A stretch of DNA of 64,000 nt from Fratercula arctica. Taxonomy: Eukaryota; Chordata; Aves; Charadriiformes; Alcidae. A program made the position numbers and the translations under genes. Every line of letters begins with the position of its first letter. Position 1 is the stretch's first letter. The notes beneath the pieces are model-generated. The model worked only from the letters and a program-made list of their open reading frames with translations, searched no databases and was not told where the DNA came from. Of this stretch, positions 50,001-61,844 are shown one piece after another. The stretch spans positions 15,550,096 to 15,614,095 of the forward strand of contig CANTUZ010000011.1 of the NCBI GenBank assembly GCA_947846985.1. Reading direction: 5' to 3'.

Positions 50001-51575
50001 GTGTCGACAGCTAGAAAAAAAAGGTTTTGATCTGTCTGTATGTAACTATTTCATCATATTTCTATATCCTTGAGTGCACACATAATTTTAGGCAACATTT
50101 TTAAACATATATTTCTCTGTCTTTGACTGCTCTCTGGGATTTTCTTCAAATTAGTTGCCTTCAGGAGGATGTGATCTTTTAAGGTTTGAGCTCACAGTAG
50201 CAAACAATCTATAGTTATTTTATTAATTGCGTATTCTCATAGGATTAATAGTATTCTGCAGCACAGACCCTAAGTGTGTGTGGGAACAACTGGTGGTTAT
50301 ATTTAACCACATAATTTGGACTCTGTGTTTAAGTAAAGGAAACAATAATGGTGGCCTTAATTGCAGAAATTACCAGTTACTTTGAGTTTGACATGTGCTT
50401 AATGACTAGGCAGATGGAAACACTAAACCTAATGCCACTTGGCAGACAATTGGAATTGATAATCACCTCTATAAAAGCTATTGATGGTAATCTGTTATGA
50501 ACAGATTTGGCTAATTCCAAGCAGGAGCTGTGTATTGCTTAGCTTTAAGACACAGCCTCCAGTAGGTAGACAGTAATGGAGAGTATTCACATATCAATTA
50601 AAACAGAAACACAGACCCTGTAAAGGAAACCATGAAGTACTGAGAGACAATGTTGTTTCCATCACTGTTGTTTTTACAGAGGTTGCTTACTTTCAAGTAA
50701 TAATGCACTGCACATTATTATCTGCTTCACATCATTGTCTTATATTACTGTGTATAATGTATTCCATGTACTATTTGTGCTTCATACTCCTGAATAACAC
50801 TCTTCCCAAAGTTGTGATAAAGTATGCTGATGTGCTGTTCAATATAAAAATTGGATCTTTCCCCTCCAGCAGGAAAGAACCCACAGCAAAGCCAAGTTGT
50901 TACGTTTGGTGAAGCTGCCTTTAGTGGAAGAAAAGCCTTAGAAGGGTAATTGTGGGAGTGATATTGAACAGATCAGTATTGGTGGATATCCCAGGTGAAT
51001 TTTCTTATGTGAAAGCATGCAGAAGGTCTTGCCCAAGTCTGTCTTGTATCTTTGATCTCAGGTTGGTCAGTATTTTTCTTTTTTACTCTTAAATATTATC
51101 TCAGCAGGATTTGCAACTATCTTATATACTGTGTAATTTGTATAGACAGTCTCGGTCCGTCCCAACCAAAATATTAACAGGATCCTCTGCCAAACCTTGT
51201 TGTAACCTAAACAAAGCCATAGCAGAATGTGATGTTTTTGAGGAAATGTGTAATCACTGGTATCATTTTTCCTCGTCTGTTCTGTAAAAGAGCTCCTATT
51301 TTCCTGGGCAAAGTATCCTACCCAGTACTTTAACAGGTTCCAGCTTTACCTTGGGGTTAGTTAGATTCCCCTCCTTGGTAAAATAAGGAAAGCAGAGGTG
51401 GAAAGCCTGTATTATGCTTATGCATGGTTCTCTACCCAGATTAACCAGGTCAGGGCAAACAAACTCACTGGATTGCATTATTGTCCTTCCACAATGAAGA
51501 GTATGTAAGAAAATCTTGAAAGTTTATGGTTGGTGTAGAAAATATGACACTTGCCCTTGAAGGGCAAGAGGGTTC
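47011..51575. other. Non-coding DNA; possible enhancer-like block 50330-50560
   Basis: No gene is recognised. It contains the T/G run at 47102-47130. A GC-richer patch lies at 47740-48090, where open frames of about 100-130 codons exist on both strands without a domain. The block 50330-50560 is non-repetitive and homeodomain-rich (ttaattgcag, cttaatgac, ggaattgataatc, ggctaattcc) and contains an 8-bp dyad with a 3-base centre, aatctgtt-atg-aacagatt (50489-50507). Confidence 0.45.
47102..47130. repeat. T9 G13 homopolymer junction, G-quadruplex-prone
   Basis: Nine T bases (47102-47110) are followed by thirteen G bases (47111-47123), then tggggtg. Such G runs can fold into quadruplexes and are difficult to sequence, so exact length is uncertain. 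Confidence 0.9.
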
Positions 51576-51767
51576 CTTAACGTGAAGAAAAAATTTCCAA
51601 GTCTTCTGCTCAATACTAACTCCTGACAAATCTCATACAGTTTTACGCTGAAATTCTGAGCACCTCTATAAGCTCAGACATGGAATCAGACACACAGATA
51701 ATGTACCAAATCTAAAATGCAAAAAATTACTCATGTTTCTTACCCCTTCCTTATCCACCCGAAGCAT
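51576..51767 (+). repeat. Copy A of a 170-192 bp local duplication
   Basis: This 192-bp stretch recurs in the same orientation at 53570-53739. Aligned by eye, the shared 170 positions differ at about seven sites, so identity is near 96 percent. Copy A has 22 extra bases (about 51691-51712, around 'cagataatgtaccaaatc') that copy B lacks. Boundaries are sharp: cttaa at the left and gaagcat at the right. It has no CR1 or LTR hallmarks and no coding character that I recognise. It may be a direct segmental duplication or two copies of an uncharacterised short repeat. Confidence 0.9.
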
Positions 51768-53569
51768 ACAGATCTGCAATTTGTTCCAGGTTTGCTTCTT
51801 TGCTCTGGAGGAAAATAAAGATTCTGAGATTTCATGCAAATGACCAGTCTTGACCGGTCTTGCTTTTGCAACGCAACAATACCCAGGTCTTCCATGCTGC
51901 CACTCATTCATCAGCAATGTCAACTACTTCGGGAGCAGCAGAAACCACCTGTTGGCTCAGCAGCTAAGCTGACGCTGTTGTGAGATAACTTTCTCTCCAG
52001 GTAAAACTTCCACAAACAGCTAAATGAGTCAGGCAATTTTGAACTCTAGTCCAGGAAACTTAGGTGTACAAATCACAGAACTAAACTCCACTCTCTGTTT
52101 GAAATATCTACAAGACATTAACCCAGTAAGGGAAGAAAACCATATGACAAACCCAAAACTGTTTTTCTGTCAAAGCAAAAAATTGAGGTAGTGCTTTGAT
52201 GTAAAGTGAAGTGGGTTTAAACATCCACCAGGATCTAAACACCTTGCATGAAATACAGCTAAAACTTCCATAGGCCTTTAACAGCTTCTGTGTAGTCAAT
52301 GGGAAGTGAAGCAGCACACAGCAATAAATGACGCGCTGTAAAAGTGTAGAGAGGGGCTTTGATGAGATAAACTTGCCATGTTAGCCAAGTGCTCAGGTTA
52401 TGCAGAGAATCATATCCTGCTTTGAGTCTTATTTCAGTGCCCTTTTTTCTGTGTAGTGCAGTCGTGCGTTGGGTGTTATTCATCGATTTGAATAAGCACA
52501 CGCCAGGACTAGTGGATCCAGACCAAGCAACAAAGAGTGCCACATCAGAAAAAGAGCATCAGGTGGTAAAGTGAAACCCTGAACAACCACGTATATACGT
52601 AACTACCTCTCAGGACTTTGCCCTGCTGTGCAGATGCCATGCACTGAAATCCTACTTTTGTGTGCAAGTTGCATGCTGGAAAGAGTGCAGCACAAGGTGG
52701 TCTGGGAGTAACTTTCTAAAAGTTGGACCTTTATCTCAAAGAGTAAGACACTGCAAGGCTGATTTCCAGAGCTGTTGAAGTCAATGAGAGAACTAAAAAC
52801 ACATCCAGGAGCCCATACACGAGCAGCCGTGACTCACTCACAGGACTGAAAGGGAAACACATTTCATTTGGTATTTTTTTCCAGCTCAGACACAGGAGTA
52901 CTGTCAGCTTTACCACGCTGAAGAACAAGGGCCAGAACAAAAGTGAGATTATGCTGCAAAGCAGTACTCTAGATAAGAGCATTGCTTGTGGCATCCATGT
53001 GGGGATACATGAGGGATAAAAGAAGAAATCACTTTTTAAAGTAATACCAGATTCAGTTCAGGAAGACAGCATCACCAAAATGCTTTCTATTAAAGTACAC
53101 TGCTGAAGCCAACACTGGAAAGACAAGCAGAAAATGCACTGGGCAGAAAGAAAAAGAATAGACGCTTTCTTGATATTTTTATTGTTCTTGTAACTTGCTA
53201 CAAACCTTTTTTGGCCAATTTTTCTGCATTAGTATAGCTTTAGAAATAAAAGCGTTGATTAATAAGAAATATTTATAGTCATATTTCTGTCTAGCCCAAT
53301 ATACTTCACTTCATACAGTTATCTTTCCCTAACATATCGGGAAAATGAAAGTTAAAAGATTGGCCAGAAGGGGGCCAGAAGAAAATTCATGTTTTCAGTC
53401 GCAAACTTAGGATAGAAATGAATGGTGGAATATAAATATGAATATGAAAGAAAAAAAGATAAAAAAGGTTCAATACAATTAAATAAAGTCAAATTTGTTA
53501 GTTTGGGGTTTTTAGTAGACTGCATATCTACTTAATCATAAAAGGAGGATATTAAAGTAATTTTAAAGG
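51768..53569. other. Single-copy spacer between the two duplicate copies
   Basis: About 1.8 kb with no recognised gene or repeat. It contains the CTCF-like match at 53361-53379. Nothing resembling a primer-binding site, polypurine tract, gag or pol follows copy A, so I do not read the flanking duplicates as LTRs of a retrovirus. Confidence 0.5.
53361..53379 (+). promoter_or_regulatory. CTCF-like motif match
   Basis: The 19 bases at this position (tggccagaagggggccaga) agree with the usual vertebrate CTCF motif TGGCCACCAGGGGGCGCTA at most core positions, including CCA and AGGGGGC. Mismatches fall at the eighth base and after the core. CTCF binds such sites to organise chromatin loops. A one-motif match is weak evidence of binding. 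Confidence 0.3.
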
Positions 53570-53739
53570 CTTAATGTGAAAAAAAAATTTCCAACTCTTC
53601 TGCTGAGTACTAACTCCTGACAAATCTCATACAGTTTTACGCTGAAATTCTGAGCACCTCTATAAGCTCAGACATGGAATCAGGCACAATGCAAAAAATT
53701 ACTCATGTTTCTTACCCCTTCCTTATCCACCTGAAGCAT
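53570..53739 (+). repeat. Copy B of a 170-192 bp local duplication
   Basis: The second copy of the sequence at 51576-51767, same strand, 1994 bp downstream at its left edge. It lacks 22 bases present in copy A and differs at about seven other positions. An oligo-A stretch (nine A bases) near its left edge is one base longer than in copy A through a G to A change. Confidence 0.9.
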
Positions 53740-56333
53740 TTAATAGAGAAATAGCTTTTAGGAAGATTAGAATGCTATGATAAAGAAGAAAAAAATTTCT
53801 ATAAGAAAGCCTTCATATTTGAGGGTTCCTAGAACAAGCAACCCTACTCCTTCAGCCTCTCCCACAAACATTCTGCATTGCGAACAAACATAAAAGTTTT
53901 CATCCCAAAGGAGTTGCATACTTGAAGAAAGACGAAGCATGAGAAAATGGAAGATAATAGTGAAAATCCAAATATAACCTGCCCTGAACTTCAGCCATTT
54001 GGCAAACTACAATTATGTAAAGTGATTCTTGAGATAACGAGAAAGCTAGTAATAGAATCTGAACACCAGGTCCTCAATTTTAAAGAAGTACAGTTTTTAT
54101 AGTTAAAAATACTTTCCATGCAGGGAAAAAACAAGTCCTGACATACTTTATAATTTAGCAACTTATCTCAGATGATATTTGTTTCTTGCATAACCACCAT
54201 CTCTTCTGGATAGGCACTGATATTTTTGTGACCAACCCAAGAGGATGTCTCACTCATTGGAAGTGCACTGAAATACAATCAAAGATGTCACCAGCAAGAC
54301 TTGCAACTGATGATTTTAATGCATATTTTAAAATACTATTTTAGGGTTTGGTTCTTTTCTGGTACGTGTGTTCTACATCAACAGGCTGTAATCACAATCA
54401 ATTTTCTACATTTTTTTTCTTCCAAACTGCTTGAAATCTTTACTTTTCTCATTTGATAGCCAAGATTTCTCAAGCCTGGTCCTACATATGTTCCAAAGAA
54501 GTAAGTGTGGCATCCTGTCCTCTCTGCACAGAACCCCCCCGGTTGCCCTCAGAGAAAACAATGCGCAGAGCCCTTTGAAGGCACTGCTGAACAATTAGCA
54601 AGACTGGAAAGATTCAGCAGGTCCCTTGCCACCTCTGGCTGGCTGGAAGTGGCTGCACTGTGGTTCCTGGGGTTGGAGCTCAACTGGGTAGCTACCTGCC
54701 ATCACCCAGGTACCTCCCGTCGCAGCAATTCTACGGCAGAGAATTTGTCAGGGTTATACCTCAGTGAGTTCCGCTTTGGAAAAGAGCTTGGGCTTAGGTT
54801 CTTTTTGGCTTTGCAGAAACACAGCAATGCTAAGGTGAGCAACCTTCCTCTATTCCAATGCACAGTAAAACATGTTGGGTTAACCTGACAGTGAAAGGTC
54901 ATTTCTCACACAGCTACAGCAGAAAGGAAATCGCTGGCACCTGACCAAGAACCCGTTCTTCAGTGGGCTCTACACATGTGTTTGCAAAATAAAACACGTT
55001 GCCAGAAATTCAGCACTTAGTACAAGCCTGTTCACTTTGCATTGGAATGGACTAAATCCAAATATGGAGAAGCAGCAAAAGACAGGCGGCAACTGCTGCC
55101 CATCACTGTATGGAGAATGCCCTGGCCAGGAACCCCTCTGCCCCCGGCTGGGCACCTTCCCAGGGACACGCTATCTCCATGGGTGATGGCTCCCCTGCCT
55201 CCCAGCCCAAACGCTGAGATGCAATGTGCAGATAAACACAAGAGGGACAGTAGGCCTGAGACTAAACTTTAGACTGGGGCCTAAATAGCGATGCAAATTC
55301 ATCCAGGAAGAATTTAACTTACAAATATGTTTCAAGTGTAATTACCCACAAGGTTTTTATTGATGCTTTTAAGAATGAGCGCTGCTTTATAAATGCGTTC
55401 CTGACTGCACCATAAGTACTACATGCAGAGTGGAAGTTTGCTGTAAAGTAACGGGAATTGAGAATTTGCTGTAAAGTAACGGGAACTGAGAATTTGCTGT
55501 GAAAGGTAGGAGACAGCCCAATTCCCAAGGCATCAGAAATAGCTCCCCTACCTTATTTCAGGCAAGAGCCAAAGTCTACTTTTTGCCTAAGCCACAGGCA
55601 ATGAGACCCATCGGTAGGAGCAGCCAGCAAGCGTGCTGGAACCCTGTTGGTGACACAGCAACCTCATTGAGGGAGGCACTGGATAAACACACAAGCAAAT
55701 TCCTTGTTTCCCTTCAAAGCACCCAATTCCAAATAACCTACCAAGAATAAAAAGTAAGCCAGCAGCAATAGATACTATGAGCAGATATCATCAGGAAATT
55801 CAACACAGCCCAGCTATAGCTTTGATCTTACCAATGTCTAGGAATTTAAACATTTTTCCACATACGGTATTTCATAAAGACTAAAAAAAAAATCCTCAAA
55901 CTCGATAACATGTAGATTTGCCTCCAAATTGGTGCTCTAAAACAGGAGCTAACGTTTCATCTACTCCTTTCAATAAACAATATGAGTTCAGAATACAATA
56001 CTTTACTGTATAATGTGCATTAATTCCACCCCACTTCAACCTTATTTGATAGTAGAGCTTTTGTGCTTGCTCCTTACATTAATATGAATTCTAACCCTGA
56101 TGCCCAGGTGACAATCCAAGCCTAATTCAGGCAGCCTAAGTTAGAAATACAGTTTGTAGATATCATTTAATAATAAATATGGAATATGGGTTTATGACAC
56201 AAAACCAGAAATATCCACTCTTGGTGATGCTACACATCATCTATGTTTAAGTCAGGAAATGTATATAGCCATTAATCACTAGTAATTAGTCATCTCTCAT
56301 TGAGATACCATTTCAGTGGAATTTCTGCATTAC
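53740..56333. other. Non-coding DNA with one short minisatellite
   Basis: No gene is recognised. A 127-codon open frame at 54505-54888 has no domain. The 28-bp tandem repeat is listed separately. Confidence 0.5.
55437..55503. repeat. 28-bp tandem repeat, about 2.4 copies
   Basis: The word tttgctg recurs at 55437, 55465 and 55493, exactly 28 bp apart. The first two 28-bp units, each containing gtaaagtaacggga, differ at one position (attgag versus actgag). The third unit stops after about ten bases. This is a young minisatellite-type duplication. Confidence 0.92.
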
Positions 56334-56660
56334 AATCATAGAATTGTTGAGGCTGCATGGCACCTCTGGAGATCATCCAGCTCAAACCCTTTGCTTGAGC
56401 AAGGGCCAAGTAGGCTGCGTAGGGATGTGCCCATTCAGGTTTTGATTGTCTCTGAGGATGGGACCCTATGACCCCTCTGGGCAACCTGTTCCAGCACCTG
56501 ACCACCCTCACTGTAAATCTCCAGCATTTCAACTTATGCTCATATGCCATGCTGTCACCGGGCACCACTGAGAAGATTCTGGCTCCGTCTTTTTTTACTG
56601 TATCCCTTCAGGTGTTTACACACGCTGTTAAGATACCCCTGAGCCTTCCCTTCTGAAGAT
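56334..56660 (-). mobile_element. CR1 LINE 3' end, old and diverged, about 327 bp
   Basis: A minus-strand CR1 fragment recognised by order of blocks rather than by close identity: 'atcatagaatt', 'cacctctggagatcatccag', 'ggatgtgcccattcaggttttga', 'gacccctctgggcaacctgttccagcacctgaccacc', 'gtcaccgggcaccactgagaag', 'ctgttaagatacccct' and 'gagccttcccttct'. Its divergence suggests it is the oldest CR1 copy in the window. The minus-strand frame still shows the words WNRLPRGV near its centre, the CR1 ORF2 C-terminal LPREV region. Confidence 0.88.
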
Positions 56661-59600
56661 TTAGAAACTGGAAACTGAATCACCCTGTTTATTTAATAAC
56701 AATGACTTTATAAATGCATATAGATGGACCTGAGGTATTACCCATGGCTACCTCACTGCCTACCTAAAGCTTTCATTGGCTCTGGAGTGTGAGAAAAAGT
56801 CTCAAACACGATGCTTTCACTGAGGCCTATCATTCATTGCAGAAATGTGATCATTTGTGATCAGTACTTCCAGTATGAGGCAATATCCTAGATCACAGGT
56901 ACTATTGTTTAAACAACTGTCAATGTAATAAAACATGTAAAACCTCCAAAGACTATTTAGAAGATAGCTGGACTTCCCAATGCACTCAATTTTCTCTCAT
57001 TAGAAAACAACTTCAAAATAGCATTGGTCAACAGTATAAGCGCCGTGCACTTCCAATTGACTTTGAAGATAATCACACGCGTGCTGCATGCGTGCAGTTT
57101 GCCTTTGATTCTCTGAAGATTTACCATGCCACCAAGTGCTTATGCTCAACACCAGTGCTTAAAACGCATGAGTAAAATCCTAAAATAATGAAATAAAACA
57201 TTTTTGATGGGATTATTTTCCTTATCTTCTGATTTATTATCCATAGGGTTTACAATATTTAGGCAATCTTGCATGTATTGGGCCTAGAATTTGTTTTGAA
57301 GTAAGAGATGATTCACAGAATTATTTGCCTGCAGAGTCTGGGTCATTGGGCAAAAGGGAAATATTAGGACAATGATCATAAATTGCAAGTGTTAACTACA
57401 CTGCCACCCTACGTATCAGGGCAAGATTTTGTTTTATTCCTCTACACAAGATTCAAAGCTAAACATTATTATATGCCAGAGATTCTCTGTCCAGAACTAC
57501 AGGACTGTGAACTGAACTACAAACCTCATACTGAAAAATGCACCATGTTTAAATGGTAACTGCGTATTTCTCAGCTGCAAGCTGATTGCAAGGCTGAGAT
57601 CAAATTAAATGGCCAGCATCAGTATCAAAAGCTCAGATAAATTCTACACAGCAATAGCTTTAAAATACCTGCCTTTGACTGAACATATCCAGAACTGGGC
57701 AACTTTTACATATGTATATACAATATATTAAAACAAACTCAAAAATTCATATCCTTAGGAACATTATCCTTGAAAACAGCCCAGGATAATGCTGGTGTGA
57801 GATGAAAGCATAAAAAAAAATTCATGGATTACATTCTTCACCTTTTTATTATACACAGAATTCTAGTATCTATAATGTTTTAAAGTACTTATATACACTA
57901 TAGTCCAATATGATTTATTTGGTTATTGCAATAACATTTTAGTGCCATTTTATCTGAGAGTTCATGGAATGTTTTAAAATCCAAGCCTAATGGAAGCCAA
58001 TCAATCATCACATTTTCAAAGAACAAATTATTTAAGTTTTTGTACTACACGGAGCTAATCACTGCACAGAGATATCCTATTGTTTTGACTGATGTCATTC
58101 ATTTTTCTTTAGGTTGACCTGATTGATAGTCTAAGTGCTGAAGTTAACCAGACAAATGGATATGTACTTCTGGGGTATTTCCAGTCCAGCTGCCTTTTTA
58201 GCACTAAAAACTTTATATGCCTGATAGCAACACGCAGCTGCTCCTGCTCATACAATTGAAATTAAAATCTGGAACTGAAAGTGACAGCCTACACTTTTTC
58301 CTCTTACATTAAGGATTTTGTCTATGATGCCTCCAAGCAATCACCAGTTATAAATGAGCTGTATTAAATCCACGTCTATATTGGAGTATGTGGTGGCCTG
58401 CTTTCCAAGTTCCCACTTTCACATCTTAAAGCACTTATTAATCGCATTGCCGAGACGCCCAAGTATTATTGCGTCCATTCCTTCCTCTCCTTTCTGAACT
58501 GGAATCCAATGCTGTGTCATATTAAGGCTGTTGCTTTTGATAACCAGAAAAGTCCTCCATGTGCCAAAAACTAGCAAGACTTCATCAGGGGAGCTGACTA
58601 ACTGAAATCTGCAGGATGATTACCTGATTAAGACAAACAAAATTTGGCTTATCACATGCAAAATCTTCAGGCGAACTTCCCCAAACCCTGTGAAATCTAA
58701 CACAAGCCAGTTCCAGCCCTAAGTACTGACTAGATTCTTTTACTCTGATGTATTACATTACCGCTTTATTGGCTGATGTGCACTATAAAAAGTTTTAAGA
58801 AAAGTTTGATGAGGAATTAAAGGAAAAGCTTGCATATCCATGATTTTTCATTTATGCAGTCACTGGACCAAATATATCCCTGGTTCCAAGCAGTCACATT
58901 CAAAGCCATTAAAGCACAGATATATTTGGCCTTTATGCTATGACAGAAAACATAAGCAAGTTCTGCAAGGTTTGATTTTTTAATCTAAATTTACATTTTG
59001 ATGTTTCTCCCAGTGTTTACTGTGAAGCATTGTTCTCTGGTTTTGCTGCTAATGGGAAATCTTTTCAGACTCTGGAAATGCATAAGCAACTTTGCCATTT
59101 TTTTGACATCAATTTTTCTGTTGCAAACACAAGCTGCACATAACTGTGCTTTGGGTGGAATGGCAGAGCTGGAAAGAAGAGAGTGGTTTATTACCTGACA
59201 AAATGCAAGAATCTCTTTATGAGGCTGCATTTTTACACAAACCTGTGAACTTCCAAAAATGGAACTATTTCACGCAGACCGATTCTTTGAGCAAGTACGC
59301 AAAAACATATACACATGTATAAGTATGAGTGGGACAATAAATAAAACATGAAATAGCATTTCTTGTATCTCATGGAATCATTTCCACTCAGTCCTCAGCA
59401 GTGGGGAAAGAACAGACTCTTGCAGCGCGGTTTCTGACTAAAAGAGTGTAGTCTATGGGTTACATGGGATTGAATGTGTTTAGATTATTATAAATTTAGA
59501 TTTAGCTGCTGTACTTAGCAGGAGCTCTGCCTCACACACATGAAGCACCTCTCACACCATGTTTCTCACGGCTGGCTTTTACTTTCAGAGTGTACATCTT

Positions 59601-61656
59601 TGCCATACAATCAGGAAGCTGAAAACTCAAATATTGTTTTTATATACTGGCACCTCTTTCTAAGCATTGCTGGCAAAGCTGCTGCTCTGAGATCGGAAGG
59701 CTTTAACTCACAATTACATCAAGTACAAGCAGGCAACACATTCAATCTCTTATTGCCTCTAAGAAGCATGTTTACAGTATAGCAATCACCAATACCGTAT
59801 AATACGGCTTTTGTAAATGGAACTTTAACTGTGTCCCACCTGACAGAAGTACTCATATATGGCTTGAACACTAATTGTGTTATTCTTGTAAAAAAATCTG
59901 CCCTGTCAGCTGCAACTTAAAGGTCACTACTGCTGTACAAGAAAAGTAACAGTAAAGCAAAAGGAAAGTACAAAGAATTACAGGAGACAATTCCAGATAC
60001 TAGTCCCAGTAAAAATAACAGAGCTATAATAAACAATGACACATCATTTAATTTTACCAAAATCAGTAATTAAAAAAAAAAAAACCCAAACCTGCCATAA
60101 ATCAACCTGCCAGGAATTAAATGACATTTTACTCAGAACAATCTCTGCTGGAAGACAGAGCTTCCAATTTCTGCAATGCTTTCTGAGAGACCAGGCCAAA
60201 TGGCTCACCAACCATAGAAACATCATGAATACTACTATAAATGAAAGCAATGTGTAGAGATTCTCTTCAAACCGTGTTTGCTGCAAGGCCAAGTATATTT
60301 GCGAGAGTAAAATCCTGCTCCTTTTAAAATCAATTAGATGTTTTGCCGTTAAGCCCAGGGTCTGACGTCAGAAGAGCTAAATAGAAAATAAATGAAAATA
60401 TTTTCACATCCATTCTTGTAACCAAAACTGTCACGCTGTAGTTTTATTAGCTCACATTTTGCTAAAGTCAAATCATTACAACACAAATATTTTCAAGTGT
60501 CAGATATCTATCAACATGAAAAATGAATTCAGCCCCAAACTAGGATTGATTCCATGAATGTTCAGCTGACACCTGACATACAATGACTGCAGACACCACA
60601 CTGTCACGTCATTATTTGGCAAACTGGAAAATACTGGACTAAGATTCACATTTAATCCAGAATTTCATGTGAAAGCACCTGTTATTATTTAAGAAAAAAA
60701 ACCCAAAACAGCCAAAGAAAACCCAAACAATGAAAAAAACAGATGAAACCAAACCTCCCACACTGGGATCTTTTGCAATTTTATATATAGTTCATAGAAC
60801 AACCATATTTAAGAATTGCATTATGGAAAGCAAAATTACTTTTGGCAAGGATATAGCATCTGGGTCCACAGGGTTTTCTATGGTGAGCTCAGTGAAAATT
60901 GAATGTGTTTCCTGCTACGTAACCATACCATTCCCTTCTATGGTTTATCCTCTTTTTTTCTGGGTTCAGAGATACCACTAGACTTTGTAAAAGCAGCAAA
61001 ATGCCTACAAAAGTGACTTCTCTGAGGTCTTTCCGAACAAGCGAGGGTGAGGATTAGGCATATTTCTTCCCCGTATGGATGCTTCACAGGGCAGTGTTCT
61101 GTCATCCCTCTGTACATGTGAAATTTTGTATTATGCCACCCCTCACCTTTGCACAAATCCTGTTATTCTACCCTGGCCTGAGAACTGCCGTGAAGCTGGC
61201 AGAGTTAAAATACAGACAGAAGTCAGACCATACAGTTTATTTCCTATGTTTTTCTTGAAGATCCTAAACCAGGACAGCGTCACATACGGCAGAGCTCTAT
61301 ACATTAACATATCAGTATAGCTGGCTGCAGCATTTGCCAAGGAACTGGACAGATTAGACAGAAATTTTGATTAACGTAGATCAAAATGATTAGGTTTGAA
61401 GTGCCCAGCGAGCATTGACTTGATAAAGTGCAGTTAGTAGTTACATTCTGGAATTTCATAGCAAAAATATCACATCAAAAGTCAACTGACTGGAATTTGA
61501 AACAGCAGCTGTTTAAAATGTGACAGGCTTCTGCTTAGTACAGAGAACGACAATTTTAAAACACAGAAAAACAGAAGCCTCCAAAACTCTCAACTCACTC
61601 AATAGTTAAAGGACTCCATTCATAGTCAGAATACATTTAAAGTCAGAAAAAAAAAG
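56661..61656. other. About 5 kb non-coding DNA; possible regulatory blocks
   Basis: No gene is recognised. At 57020-57130 a non-repetitive stretch has two TCF/LEF-like words, ctttgaa (57061-57067) and cctttgat (57112-57119). Between them lies a CpG-containing segment, cacacgcgtgctgcatgcgtgc, whose atypical CpG retention could indicate constraint. An A12 run lies near 60070. If the candidate exon at 61657-61844 is real, its 3' UTR would occupy about 61235-61656 on the minus strand, ending after an AATAAA hexamer (tttatt on plus, 61238-61243). Confidence 0.45.
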
Positions 61657-61844
61657 TTATTCCATATGGAATTGGACTTCGGACAAGACAGTCATGGGCT
61701 TTGGCTGGCAGGAATTACTTTCTATCTTCGAGGACAGGCTGTGGGGCTGCTCTCCTTTTGTCACAACCTTCTCCTGGGAACTGCTCTGTGTTTCATCATC
61801 TTCCTCCTGCCCACAACACTTATTTATTGGTGATAAATGACATT
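61657..61844 (-). CDS. Candidate last coding exon of an unidentified host gene
   Basis: On the minus strand a 62-codon frame ends in TAA at 61657-61659. A 3' splice-site-like sequence, tttcttcctgtggcag, ends at 61845, so an exon starting at 61844 would read CHLSPINKCCGQ, then the acidic block EEDDETQSSSQEK, then VVTKGEQPHSLSSKIES, NSCQPKPMTVLSEVQFHME and stop. The acidic, serine- and glutamine-rich composition looks more like a protein tail than most chance frames here, and an AATAAA signal lies about 415 bases beyond the stop. I do not recognise the protein. No partner exon is seen upstream (61845-64000), so the rest of the gene would have to lie beyond the window. It may be chance. Confidence 0.22.

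Noticed and set aside
51576..53739. The duplicate pair as LTRs of a 2-kb retrovirus or LTR element
   Set aside because: The copies do not begin and end with a shared TG...CA, there is no primer-binding site after copy A or polypurine tract before copy B, no gag/pol similarity between them, and no target duplication.
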